A stretch of DNA of 64,000 bases from Prosopocoilus inquinatus (taxonomy: Eukaryota > Arthropoda > Insecta > Coleoptera > Lucanidae): positions 45,415,001 to 45,479,000 of the forward strand of contig CM069876.1 in NCBI GenBank assembly GCA_036172665.1, written 5' to 3'. A program made the translations under genes and the position numbers. The notes below the pieces were generated by a model, which had not been told where the DNA came from, did no database searches, and saw nothing but the letters and a program-made list of their open reading frames with translations. Shown piece after piece: positions 32,471 to 43,930 of this stretch. How positions within the stretch are numbered: position 1 is the stretch's first letter; each line of letters opens with the position of its first letter.

Positions 32471-33728
32471 TCTTCACATTCTTTCCTTATCAAGATTACG
32501 CAAACACTAATCATAAGATAAGATGTTCTCGCTCACCTCAAAAGTGCTCGCCGCCACTTGTCCCCTGTTTCGACGACGATGAGCTGAAGTTTCATAGCTC
32601 ACTCCGATCCCACAGGAAACGGAAACTTCTCACACAGTCCAAGCTCAGTCCGCGTGCACTTCGTTCGTAAACACTTTTATTATTTACTACCGCTAACTAA
32701 TACACTACGATGACGAGGGAGGGGGTTCAAGAATCTAATTACGCACTTCAGTAATTAAAATTAGAAGTGTGTACAGTCAGAATTAAAAATAATGTCTCCC
32801 AAATAACGTGGGCCTTTCTATTTATTACGAGTGGACGGGCAAGTTGTTTCCAGACAATTCACTCGCCTACTAGTTGTAGCGGTTAAAAGGGAGACATTAT
32901 TTATAATTCTGACTGTACAGGAGCTTTAGAAAGTCATTTCTTTTACTCAGTAGTGACTAACTCCCGTGAAAGAATGGTTTGGACTCTTCCCAAGGTATCT
33001 AATTAATTAATCCAATATTTAACTGCGACACTTCCGTTATTGTAATTGACGCCAGCGACAATTAGCAACAAATTGAAATCAATCGGTCAACAGAAGTAAT
33101 GACCTTGGAGCGTTAGTGGTTTAGATTTAGGGGCCTTTAAGATTGGACGAAAGGGCGCCGTACACGTGGCAATGGTAATTGAACGCGTTCTAGCTCCCAT
33201 TTGTAGGACCCTCCTAACAATTATTGATTTTTTTTTTAATCGATATCCCGCCGTAAATTCTTTTCGACGACGCAGCTGAATCGGGGCGGGTTCGGTAAAC
33301 ACAATGAACGCTTTTATGGTTGTTTTACTTTCATTTCGCTGTGACATCATTCCGAGCATTCTACGTCAGCGCATACGATCGCCAGGTGTGTCATTTACTT
33401 AATTGCATTAATTAGTTTTGAACCTGTTGTGAAATTTATGACGTGAAAAAGTTGTTTTGTCGTCGACTCATTCGTTAGCATATTGCTAATTAATAATTTT
33501 AGAATAGTTCAGTTACAATACAATAAAAAATAAATAAATAAAACTAAGAGCGAGTTAAGCTGTTTAAATCTGAGGGTTGAAAAAGAAGACAAACAAATGG
33601 TTGCTATAATTGTAAGGGGAGCGAGACCTGCATGCCAAGAAGGATGTCGGGACAGTTGCGCCCCTGCACATCTGCGACCTTGATAAATTTACGAATTTGT
33701 GTTTAAATTAACCAGAATTCGATCATAT
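32471..33728. other. Noncoding DNA, partly GC-richer
   Basis: Contains the MITE at 32772-32921 and a GC-richer stretch at 33040-33420 with GAACGCGTTC and an inverted CCAAGGTCATT word (nuclear-receptor half-site type, about 33098-33108). At about 33617-33680 a short GC-rich patch (GGGGAGCGAGACCTGCATGC) is open in one plus frame for about 25 codons but has no splice support. Confidence 0.4.
32772..32921. mobile_element. MITE with GTACAGTCAGAATT ends
   Basis: The left end GTACAGTCAGAATTAAAAAT and the inverted right end ATTTATAATTCTGACTGTAC extend through AATGTCTCCC to give TIRs of about 30 bp on a 150-bp element. Noncoding. The target duplication is unclear. Confidence 0.7.
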
Positions 33729-34070
33729 GGTTACTTCTTGTTTGTTCTTAATGTTCAACGTCCATTAATCTATCGCCATATACTATTCTTAATGTTTAAC
33801 GTCCATAGATACACAGACGAAGGGAGGGAGTTTTAAAAAAAATTGAATTTACCGCCGCATACATCTAAGTTGCCAACATAACTAACATTATACTGCATTG
33901 GTTACTTCTTGTTTGTTCTTAATGTTCAACGTCCATGAATCTATCGCCATATACTATTCTTAATGTTTAACGTCCATAGATACACAGACGAAGGGAGGGA
34001 GTTTTAAAAATAATTTGAATTTACCGCCGTATACATCTAAGTTGCCGACATAACTAACATTATACTGCTT
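33729..34070 (+). repeat. Tandem duplication, 170-bp period x 2
   Basis: GGTTACTTCTTGTTTGTTCT occurs at 33729 and 33899, and the two copies are nearly identical to GTTGCC(A/G)ACATAACTAACA at their ends. Within each copy TTCTTAATGTTxAACGTCCAT occurs twice, so the unit is itself internally duplicated. Confidence 0.85.
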
Positions 34071-37000
34071 TGGTTATTTCAGTGACGTTTTGGTTATTTT
34101 ATGTTTTTTTTTTATTTATTAAGACAACGGGCCGTTTTCTGGTCTCATGATTAGTGTCATCTCTAACTGAAGCCGTGATTGAAATAAACATAAACGATAT
34201 AGCTTCATGTGAATTTCATGAGCAAGAGAGTGAGAGAGAATTTAATCATGGGGCGTTGCTAAATTGAAGACGAAGTGAGAATACGGGCCGTTATGTTTAA
34301 GCGAAAGCCCAAACCCTTTACAACTGTTGTTGATATTACTTTATTGACTTTAGCTTAAATTTAAAGAGCAGAAGATTTTCGAGTAGAGGATGCAGGGGGA
34401 GTTTTAATGCGCAAAATATTGTTCAAGTTGGCAACACTTCCCCGTATTGACATTTATCAAAGGCGTTTCAATTATTTTACCATGTGATCAACGTAATTTA
34501 TAATTAGAGTAGGCTGTGATATTTACCATAAAGTTGGCAACACAGCCTTGCAGCTTGAAATAACAAACTAGGAGTGTCAGAATTGTGACAATTATTTTAA
34601 ACTAGCATCCATACAAAATAAAATAACAAAATATTAACTGTACAAAACACTAGCATAACCTCAAATATAACAATTCTCAATTTTTTATTATTCATTTGTC
34701 AGTGTATCCAACTATACATGATAAAATAAAAGCAAGCACAGCGACTTCTAATTATGAATTCCGTTGATCACCCGGTATGTTGAAATGTGTTTTTCTTTAG
34801 ATAAAAGAGCAGTAAAAAGTAAAAAATAAGAATTAAAAAAAGAGTCTGAAACATTTAATCGATAAGCCAAAGTCATTAGATCGAATTATCCGAAACTATA
34901 AGAAACATTTTTTTTCGTTCGAGTTTCCCTTTGTGTTTTTGAGACAAAACGAAGACAAATTTATCGCAAAACAAAACAACTTAACCTAAAACATAAAAAA
35001 AACAAAATACATAACCTATAAGTGCATTGTTGTAATTCGGTTTTTACTTCTCAGAAATTAAAAAGGAAAATCAAAGCATTTTTTTTTTATTGATCATAAC
35101 ATCCTTTCAATTTTTTCTTCGAAGGCGAAAATTATTTTGAATTTGTTGTTGCTTTAGAGGTTAAGTACTGAGATTTATGTGTTTGTGCTGACGGTTTCCA
35201 AACTCAAATTACCTCCCTCGTACAAAAAAGAGCCCCGTGCTCCACCAATTCAATGTATTCAATTTTGTTTCCAATTCATTATACATGCGTTTATCATTTA
35301 AAGCAGATCCGCCATGTGGTAACACCGCGAGCTATCTGCTTTTGTTTTCAGTCTGGCCAACGGCTTCGTTCAATTTGGCGCGAAATTCAAATTATACCCA
35401 ATCATTAGAAGTCGCTCTGCACATACGACAATAACAAAGGCAACTATGAAGGCAGCACGCAACAAAAATAAACTGAAAACAAACAAATAGATCAGTCGGA
35501 AGGGTCGATTTGAAAATTTATTGCCGACTTAAAATTAATAAATTCGAACAGTGCGCATAAATTTCAAAAAAATTATGATTAAACCAAGCCGACTCGACTT
35601 AGGCATGCGAGCCCCAATTTTCCCGAACGATTTAATTTACTGAAGGCCTGTGGATACCCTGAAAAATGATATCAATCAATCGCGAACACCGGGTACAATA
35701 CACTTCCTCGTCGAGGCCGTCGACCCCAAATCGATAACGTGGAGCAGATGTCGCTGGGGTAAAAAAAAAAAAGTTAATTTTCCTTGTTGGTTGGTGCTTT
35801 TATACGCGAAGCGATTTGGTATTGGTTGAAAAACATGATTTTTTGGGAGAACTGCCAAATTGTTTCAAACAAAGACACTCCTCTTTTGTGGACGTAGCCT
35901 TAATGAGAGTATGGATTTTATAAGAAGTACCTGAGGCCCCTCAATTATTATTTTTTTACTAAAAAATCTTTTTTTTCACACGAAATGGCCTTCAATTCTT
36001 GAAAAGGTACAGCTTGTTTAATTACCTAATCACTAATAATGCGTGTAAAAAATGTATCAGTCATTGCTTGTTGGATTGCGTATACATAAGTGTACCTTGG
36101 TGGTGTTAGTTTGTGACCACAGTAAAGAATCAATAGGTAACAGCGCGAGCGTTCAGAACGTGCACGCAACTGCGAGAAATATCTTAATGTTATCTCATGC
36201 TAAAAGAATTCTTACGCGCATTGATATTTGAACCCCGCTTTCACCTGTCGCTCACGCATTTGATCTTGCGCTTTCATGCACGCATCGAGTGCTCTTGTGG
36301 CATCACCTGACATATATCGTTCACCGTGCTCGTGACGAAGAAATTTGGCATTGATTTTGAAATTATTTATAAATTATAAACTACACTTACGCCCGTACTA
36401 ACTTAATGATATCATCGCTGTGAATTTCCGTCGTTTCTTGGCGGAAGGCCAGCGGACGTCATCTGTTTTATACATGGTAATCAAGGCAGACAAATTCTCC
36501 GTCTTCCATACAATAACCGGAATTACGGATAAGTCCGGATTAATGCTATTCCAGAACGTCTTTGCATCTTTAAAAATGTCACAATAAAAAAAAGATCTAA
36601 ACTGAGCCACAATAAAAAAAAAATTCAAATTGAATCGCTACTGACGCAATGTCGACGATTAAAATCCATTATAGCACATAAAACAGGATAAATTTGGTTT
36701 TTCAAACAAAAGAAAACCTTGATTTAAAATATTATAAACGCAGAAAAAGAGGAACACTCAAAGAAGAGGAAAACTTTTAAATTTCGCGGCAGATTCTGCT
36801 TTTATAGAGGTTTCCTCTTTCGGGTACATTCTACCGCAATGTAAATAATGATCAGGAATGCGCACCGAAACTTCTTGAATCATCGAGAACTTAGATGGAC
36901 TTAAATTACCTACGCTTATCGAAGCCACCCTCAGTGTTGCCAACTCGAGGGAAATTTCGCGCTTTCTTTTGGGAGAGTTTCGATGTTCTGTGGGAGAAAT

Positions 37001-37078
37001 GGATTTTTTAATGAAAATAAATTTCGTTATTTGTTTATTTTTCTCGTTAATCAAATCAAATGAATTGTAGGTTAACGG
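34071..37078. other. Long stretch of unique-looking noncoding DNA
   Basis: Several GTTGGCAACAC words (about 34427, 34532) and a CAGTGTTGCCAACTCGAGGG terminus at about 36932 look like decayed hAT ends without identifiable partners. A GC-richer patch at 36180-36340 contains no supported exon. A minus-strand frame at 36758-37054 has acceptor-like CTCCCACAG and donor-like GTAATTT but overlaps the hAT-type terminus, so I do not call it coding. Confidence 0.45.
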
Positions 37079-37312
37079 CGAGTTTCACAAAAAGAAGACG
37101 TTAAGCAGCGATTAATTTAAATCTCTGATTAAGGAACGTCATTGGACGAAGTTAACAGCAGATTTGAAACAACCAATTATATTGTTTCATCCAACCAATC
37201 ACAGGCTGTGTCAAGTTAAAAATAGATTTGAAACAACCAATTATATTGTTTCACCCAACCAATCACGTGCTGATAAATTAATCAGTGATTAAATAATTTT
37301 CGTGAAACTGGG
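37079..37312. mobile_element. MITE with GAGTTTCACAAAAA ends and internal tandem duplication
   Basis: The left GAGTTTCACAAAAAG and the inverted right TTTTCGTGAAACT, plus GATTAATTTAAATCxCTGATTAA words near both ends, define TIRs. Inside, TTTGAAACAACCAATTATAT (TGTTTCAxCCAACCAATCAC) occurs twice about 70 bp apart, so the interior has been duplicated. Confidence 0.6.
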
Positions 37313-37329
37313 GATGAAACGTGTGGTCC

Positions 37330-37690
37330 CAAACGATTCAGATTTTAATTTTCTTAAAAAAAAATAGTTAACAACAACTGTCAAAATGAAATCCACAGGT
37401 AAAGCAAAAGCGTTCCTAAATAAAGCAAGAAAAACAAAGGAAAAATTAAAAATTAAAACGTATTATGTAGACTGTAGACTTAAACTTCCTTGCCTAAACA
37501 AATAAACATTCAAGATATAGCTAACAGTAATTGGATTTTCACAAAGAAACAGAGAAAGGTAGACAAATAATAATAATAGTAATATTTACTAAAAGAAAAG
37601 ATAAACGAAAAACTGAAAGGAAGTTTCCTAGTTCCTGAAAAACGATAAACAATCGGAAAGGAGGAAAAAAAATCAAAGGAAATGAATAAA
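37330..37690 (+). repeat. Purine-rich degenerate repeat block
   Basis: AGATTTTAATTTTCTTAAAA, AACTGTCAAAATGAAATCC and AAATAAAGCAAGAAAAACAA repeat the vocabulary of 31011-32200. Noncoding. Confidence 0.55.
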
Positions 37691-38309
37691 TACAATTATG
37701 CATCAATTATTCTATTTTCCTACTTGGTAGAGGCAAGTGGCTTGCGTATTTACCTTAAACTCAACCCTTTTTCCATTCCAACCCTCTTCCAAAAACAAAA
37801 ACAAAAAAAAAGATGGACGCGACAGAGCAAGGTCCCACGAGGTGGAAAAAGACTCCCTCCCCATCCTGAATGTCGTTGCTCGTTGCACTTGGCATTTACT
37901 TTTATGTTGGCGATAAAACAGAGCACGTCATCCCCCCGACAAGATTAGGGAGAATCCCGAGCGCGTGCCGTCATTACCGGCTTCCCTCTACGGGGCAAGG
38001 AAATTGATCCAGAGAGTAGTTGGCAGTTGTTTAATAACGGGAGATCATGAAATACGGGCGTGTCGAATAATACAAATTGAGGAGAAACACCGCGCTTCGT
38101 TACAAGTTCCAACTTGTTGGAAATTACAAGGAATTTAATTTGAAGCCGTACCGCAACTCAACCAAGCAAAGTACCATGCGAGCAAAAATGACTGACGTGT
38201 GTGAAGTTGCAGCTTAAAGTTAGTTGACTTACGTCAAACAATAAGGGTTAGTTTGTTTTTGTTAAAGTCTGAACTTCGTTCTATTAATCTCGCAACACGT
38301 GCTTTATTA
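37691..38309. other. Noncoding DNA, GC-richer at 37800-38000
   Basis: A plus-strand frame (37682-37948) has no exon signals. At about 38178-38215, GAGCAAAAATGACTGACGTG then TGTGAAGTTGCAGCTTA reappears inverted at about 40925-40965. Confidence 0.4.
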
Positions 38310-38437
38310 GGGCCAGTTTTTCAATTGGGGTTTAACTTTAAACAACGTTTTATTCCTGTGGAAACAATTGTTCTTACAATTGTTACCATGGGAATAGCGC
38401 GGAGCTTAAAGTTAAACTGAGAAGGAGAAACTGGGCG
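38310..38437. mobile_element. Palindromic MITE, GGGCCAGTTTTTC ends
   Basis: TTA flanks both ends (TTA/GGGCCAG and CTGGGCG/TTA). The TTTAACTTTAA and TTAAAGTTAAA arms pair, and the centre has GGAAACAATTGT against ACAATTGTTACC. It is the same family as 43268-43398 and related to 348-493. The TTA target suggests PIF/Harbinger. Confidence 0.65.
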
Positions 38438-38515
38438 TTATTGTGGATAGAGTAATAGAACGAAGTACATTTTGCTGACTCACGATTCAATATTCAATGT
38501 TCAATATAACCTAAC

Positions 38516-38886
38516 CAGTGCTGCCAACTCTACATTTAGAAAAGAGCCAAACGGAAAACATAACAGGGTTAGATTTGAGTGGTTTAGGGTTAAAAAGTCT
38601 GCATTAAGTTAAAAACAAACATTTTTATTGATTAGGCAAATAAAAATGTTATTGCGAATCTGTCATTCTAGTCAATAGTTTTTTTTTTCTTTTTAATATT
38701 TCAAATGCTGTAAAAAATACAATTTTCAAGAAATAAATAAAATAAAATAAAACGAACATCACTGGAACGAAATTTAATTTTGGGGTTAAATTAGCCCTCT
38801 AGGACTGGTTGAAGATTTGCGGGGCTAAATTTCTCAGAAAAGAGTCTAGGGAGTCTAGGCCCAGAAGGGCTAAGTTGGCATCACTG
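38516..38886. mobile_element. hAT-type element, CAGTGCTGCCAACT ends, 8-bp TSD
   Basis: The left end CAGTGCTGCCAACT and the inverted right end AGTTGGCATCACTG are TIRs, bounded by the exact 8-bp repeat AACCTAAC (38508-38515 and 38887-38894). The 371-bp interior is A+T-rich and noncoding. The TIRs belong to the group also present at 39122-40518 and 57583-59808. Confidence 0.8.
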
Positions 38887-39121
38887 AACCTAACTAAGCT
38901 GCTAAGCTAAGCTTTACACATTAATCATGATATGTGTGAAGTTGCGGCAGTGTCACCAACTTAGTGAGAAGGTGGTTCAATCTAGGGAATTTTTCAACTT
39001 TTTGGTTGAAGTTTTTAGAAAGAAACTAAATATTTTTTTCTTTTGGAGTATTCATTTCTGAATATTCTTGGTGATCGTGTCACTGGCAGAGTTCATGCTG
39101 GTTAGTTCAATTGCTTGTGAT

Positions 39122-40518
39122 CAATGTTGCCAACCGTACGACTCTGCAGTCGTATTCGTACGATTATTTAGCCGTTGGCCCTTCAAAATAAAATTTATGA
39201 ATTAAGAAACGGTAATAGGCGAACAAAAGACAATCCCTGAATTCTGCGAGAACAAGACAGAAAAGGGTTAAACAATTGACATCTTTGATGACCAAGAAAC
39301 ACAATCGAAGTGGAAAAATTAAAATTTCCAAAGAAATTATAAATAAAATCAAAATTTCCAAAGAAATTACAAATAAACTTAAAACTTCCGAAAAATTTAT
39401 AAATTATTTGATTTCTGAAAAAGCGATTAAGAAAAACGAAAAACGTTTCTGACAATCGAGAAACCCATTGCAAATGAAACAAGAAACAAAAATTTGCCAC
39501 GAAACAAATGACGATCATATATACAGATAAAAGAAAAAAACTGTAGAATTACAAATGAAAAAAAAAAAAAAATACCGGACAAAAGTAGGAAAAACAAATG
39601 ACGATCGTACACACATGTAAAAAAAAGAAGTGTGAAATTACAAATGAAAAAAAAAACAAAAATTTCGGACAAAAGTAGGAAAAACAAATGACGATCGTCC
39701 ATACATGTAGAAAAAAAGAACCGTGGAATTACAAATGAAAAAAAAAACAAAAAACCAAAAATTCCGGACAAAAGTAAGAAAAGCAAATGACGATCATACA
39801 CACAGATAGAAGAAAGAAATTGTAGAATTACAAATGAAAAAGAAACAAAAATACCGGACTAAAGTAGGAGGAAAAACAAATGACGATCGATCATACACTT
39901 AGATAGAAGAAAAGAACTGCAAGAAAAACAAATGACGATCATATACGCAGGAGAGAAGAACTGTAGAACTGTAGATTTAAAAATTGAAACAATAACACTA
40001 CGAACATTCAAGACTAATAAATAATTCACGAAACCAACGAAAATCAACAAACAAAAACATATCACTATCGCAATGATTGTTTACGAAATGTAAAATTTCC
40101 GAAGAAAATAGGAAAAAACAAACGACGTCTGTAATAATTCGCGAAGTACAAAGAAGTACCAAAAAAAAAAAAACCTGATTAATTCATTTCACAAAGAAGA
40201 CATGACGATCGTAAATAAATTATAACGTGACAGAATTATTTGAAGGCGAAAACAAATGACGATCGCAAGAAAAGAGAGAACGAATTTTAAGCTTAAAAAC
40301 AAGTGACGATCGCGTTACATTCGGAAAACAAAATTGCAGGCAAATTTTGAAAAATCTAACCGAACATATGAGTTACTTGTTCTTATTATTTTTTATTATT
40401 ATCAAGCGCCATCTCGTGATAATACAATTTCTAACGTCAAAATACAATTTTTTCTCAAAAAAAAAAAAAATAAAAATAATGCGATATTCGTTGAAGAGTT
40501 GAAGAGTTGGCAACACTA
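39122..40518. mobile_element. hAT-type non-autonomous element carrying a purine-rich array, 8-bp TSD
   Basis: The left end CAATGTTGCCAACC and the inverted right end GTTGGCAACACTA are TIRs. CTTGTGAT (39114-39121) and CTTCTGAT (40519-40526) match at 7 of 8 bases. Just inside the left end is a palindromic CGTACGACTCTGCAGTCGTA segment. The interior holds five or six repeats of about 92-98 bp from about 39480 to 39960, each with GACAAAAGTAGGAAAAACAA, ATGACGATCxTACA, an AAGAACTG-type word and TTACAAATGAAAAA. No transposase frame; minus-strand Phe-rich frames are the complement of the A-rich array. Confidence 0.7.
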
Positions 40519-42065
40519 CTTCTGATTGCTTCAGCAAATTGCAAGTTTTAAACATTTTTTTTTCGTTTGATTTAACAATTAATTGGAGAATTTTTTTTTT
40601 TTAAATAAATTTACTTACATATGTATGTCTGTTAATAAATTCTTCTGTTTATTATTTTATTATTTAAATTTTCCTGATTAAAATTTAGGGAATTCTAGCG
40701 ACGTACTCTATTGCCGAAAAAGGAATTTTTGTTCGAGTTGATTGGCAACACTGAATTGCAGCTCAGTTAACTTCTTACTACATTACAGAGTAGAGTCATG
40801 CGCACCTTAAGCGCTACAGTTTTGACATTTCTATGAGCCTTGTTGCATAAGGTTTTGAGGGTGAAGTTTGCATGCAGCTGGTGCATTTCAGTTGCGCATG
40901 ACTGTGCATATTATGTTAATTAAGATGCAACTTCACACATATCAATCATTTTTGCTCACATTATATGTATAGAAACCACAGTCGAGAGAGACAGAGAGAA
41001 CTTTAATGATACTTTAATACATGACATGTGGTTTATGATGTACAAACATAACCACAATTTATTTTATTTAGGTTCTATGTACAGTGGGAGTAAACTTAAC
41101 CGGAACAGCGCGAGTCACGCCGCATCATTTCCGTTTCGCAAACCATTCTGACGCAATAAACTCCTCTCCTTCAGAAACGTGTTCTGCATGAGTCATAGAT
41201 TCTTGGCATTGAAATTTCAATTCTAGACGCCGTCATGTGGACGGATTATAATCATTAAGCGTCGCCGTTGGCGTCGTTTCGCATCGATTTTTTCGTCGAA
41301 ACGTTTTCTTTTATTCGCCTTTGCCCGCTTTACGAGATTCACTTTATCGACAGGGGTGAGAGTTTTACGTTCCGCTTTTAATTATTTGTGAATAAACACG
41401 ACCTATATTTATTTTAGTGGATCGTACGAGAAGCAGGAACTCTAACGTGACAATCTTTTTTCTGTTGGAAAGAGAATGTAAAAATTACTCTAAACGTCCC
41501 TGCAATTGAAATTGTAACAGCGGTAATTGACGGTTTACGCGCGCGCTAGCGCCAACGCGGCTTCGATTGGAGGGAGGTCCAGGCGAACTTGTTTTTTCAT
41601 CCCCTTGGCGAGATGACTACGTCAAAAAGAATCAAATTTGCTTCGTGAACGGTTCAAGAAGGGATGAAAGAACAAAATCTCATTGAAGTGCACGTGCGAC
41701 GTAATACCCTCACTGGGGGGGATGAATTACCTAAATATAGATTTTCCCGAAAGAGAACCAATTTAGAACAAGGAAGCCGGGGAGGCGATATTATTAGATT
41801 CAACGTCTCGCTTCCGACGAACTTATTTAAACGTCAGTTGCTTTGACTTAAACAATTTCATCATCCCTATCAGGACCGTTCGCGGAAAAGCATCCCCAGG
41901 CAAGTGCGTGTGGCAGGGAGGGATCCTCCTCACCTCCTTCTAACGAATAATTTATTTCCGCGAGGTTCTGAAATGAAGAGTGACGTAAGCTGCGCGATCT
42001 TTAATGGGGCTTGTAAATTTTCTAGATGTTTCCTAACTTAATAAAAAAAAATATATCTATGGTAA
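40519..42065. other. Noncoding DNA with a GC-richer, possibly regulatory block (41090-41650)
   Basis: The block 41090-41650 has mixed, nonrepetitive composition unlike the surrounding arrays, with TGAGTCAT (AP-1 type), AATAAACA (forkhead type, about 41391), GCGTCGCCGTTGGCGTCG and GCGCGCGCTAGCGCC. It has no frames of note. An enhancer or promoter role is possible but unproven. At 40742 an orphan TTGGCAACACTG hAT-like end is present. Confidence 0.35.
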
Positions 42066-43930
42066 ATGGGGGGGGGGGCAAAATATAAAAGGAAACTGAT
42101 TCGTAAGGACGCAATATGGATGGACACAAAAGTCAGTACCATGGTCAAGGTCAAAACAATGGCAAGAAGGGAAAGGAAGAAAGAAAACGATGATCATGAG
42201 GATGAGGGTTGCTATGGTAACGTGAAAGCCACTTTTATAGTCCAGTTAATGGTGTGAAAAAAAGGAACAGAAGAAAATGAACCTGAAGCATAATGATGGA
42301 TATGGAACAATGCAATATGGCGTCATGAAAATTATCCAAAAGTCAAGATGATGGTGGGAAGGAAAATGAGGAAAAGAAACTGATTCATAAAGACGAGGGT
42401 TGAAAAATGCAATATGATGAATAAAGGTTACTTCTGTGGTCAAGATGATGGTGAGAAGGAAAAAGAGGAAAGGAAACTGATGCATAATGATGGGGGTTGT
42501 GCAATCCAACATGATATCATAAAAGTCACTCTGCGGTGAAGACGATGGAGAAAAGGAAAAAGAGGAAAAGGAAACTGGTCCACAATGATTCGGGGGTTTT
42601 CAGTCGGCCAGTGCAATATGACAACATAAAAGTTACTTCCATGGTCAAGTTGATGGTGCGAAAAGAAAAAGGAGGAAAGGAAGCTGAAGCATAATGACGG
42701 GGGTTGTGCAATCCAACATGATATCATAAAAGTCATTCTATTGTCAAGACGATGGTGAGGAGGAAAATGGGGAAAAGAAACTGATTCAATAAAGATGGGG
42801 GTTGAAAAATGCGTTTCCTTTATTTCTATGGTCAAAATGGTGGTGTGAAGGAAAAGGACGAAAAGAAATTGATTCATAAGGACGAGGGTTGAGCGTGACT
42901 TGAAAAAAAAACACCTTTAAGGTTAAGATGATGGCTAGAAGAAAGGGAAAAGGAAGCTGATCCATAATGATAGGAGTTGGCTTGACCAATGCAATTACTT
43001 TTATGGTAAAGCTGATTGATAGGAGGAAGGCAAAGAAGGAAGAAAAAACGATGCATAATCATGGGGGTTGAGCAATGCCATAAAAGTTACTTCTGCAGTC
43101 AAGATGATGTCGAGAAGGAAAAGGAAGAAAGGAAACCGATGTATAATGTTGGCGATTGAGCAATGCAATATGACATCATGAAAACCAGTCTGTGGTCATG
43201 AAGATGCGATGGCAAGAAAGAAATGGCAGAAGGTAGAAAAGATACTGATTCATAAAAGCGAAGGTTAAGGTCTAGTTTTTCCATCACAGTTTAACTTTAA
43301 GCTTCGTTTTATTCCCATGGTAACAATTGTAAGGACAATTGTTTCCACAGGAATAAAACGGAGCTTAAAGTTAAAACCCAATTGAGAATCTGGCCCTGAG
43401 TGTAATATACAAAAGTCACTTTTATGGTCAAGATGATGTAAAAGAAAGGAACAAAAAAGAGCTGATCCATAATGATGGGAGTTGGCTTGTGCAATGCAAA
43501 ATGGTGACATAAAAGTCATTTCTATGGTAAAGCTGATGGCAAGAAGAAAACAAAGGAAGGAAAATGTTGTTGCATAATGATGGGGATTGAGCAATGCAAT
43601 ATGGTATCATTAAAGTCACCTCTATGGTCAAGTTGATGGTGAGAAGGGAAAGGAGGAAAATAAACTGATTCATAAAGCTGAGGGTTAAGGGAAAGAAACT
43701 TTTATGGTCAAGGTGAAGGAAAAAAGAGGAAAAGTAAAATGATCCATAATGATGGGGGTTCGATTGAGCAATACAACATGGTGCCATAAAAGTCACTTCT
43801 ATGGTCAAGATTATGGTGAGAAGCAAAAGGAGGATAGGAACCCCTGAGCCATGTAATAATGATGGGGGTTGAGCAATCCAATGCAATGCAATGCAATGCA
43901 ATATGGTAACCGAAATTTCAAAATCTGGCG
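42066..43930 (+). repeat. Minisatellite field, about 100-125-bp degenerate units
   Basis: Roughly 16 units contain TATGGTCAAGATGATGGTGA, GAAGGAAAAGGAGGAAA, GAAACTGATTCATAA, GATGGGGGTTGAGCAATGCA and CATAAAAGTCACTTCTATGG in order. The plus strand is purine-rich; the complementary frames (up to 196 codons at 43428-44018 minus, SSFL/HHxLDHRxDF-like) are translations of the repeat, not genes. A MITE interrupts the field at 43268-43398. A GGGGGGGGGG run at 42069-42078 and CAATGCAATGCAATGCA near 43880 are simple-sequence additions. Confidence 0.8.
43268..43398. mobile_element. Palindromic MITE nested in minisatellite
   Basis: Ends AGGTCTAGTTTTTCC / GAATCTGGCCC and paired arms TTTAACTTTAAGCTTCGTTT / AAACGGAGCTTAAAGTTAAA around CCATGGTAACAATTGT / ACAATTGTTTCCAC. 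Same family as 38310-38437. Minisatellite units continue on both sides, so it inserted after the array formed. Confidence 0.65.

Noticed and set aside
33617..33690. Short GC-rich open patch (GERDLHAKKDVGTVAPLHIC) as a coding exon
   Set aside because: An in-frame stop lies directly upstream and no convincing acceptor or donor borders it.
36758..37054. 98-codon minus frame with CTCCCACAG acceptor-like and GTAATTT donor-like sites
   Set aside because: It overlaps a CAGTGTTGCCAAC hAT-type terminus shared with other repeats, and codon use is unbiased.
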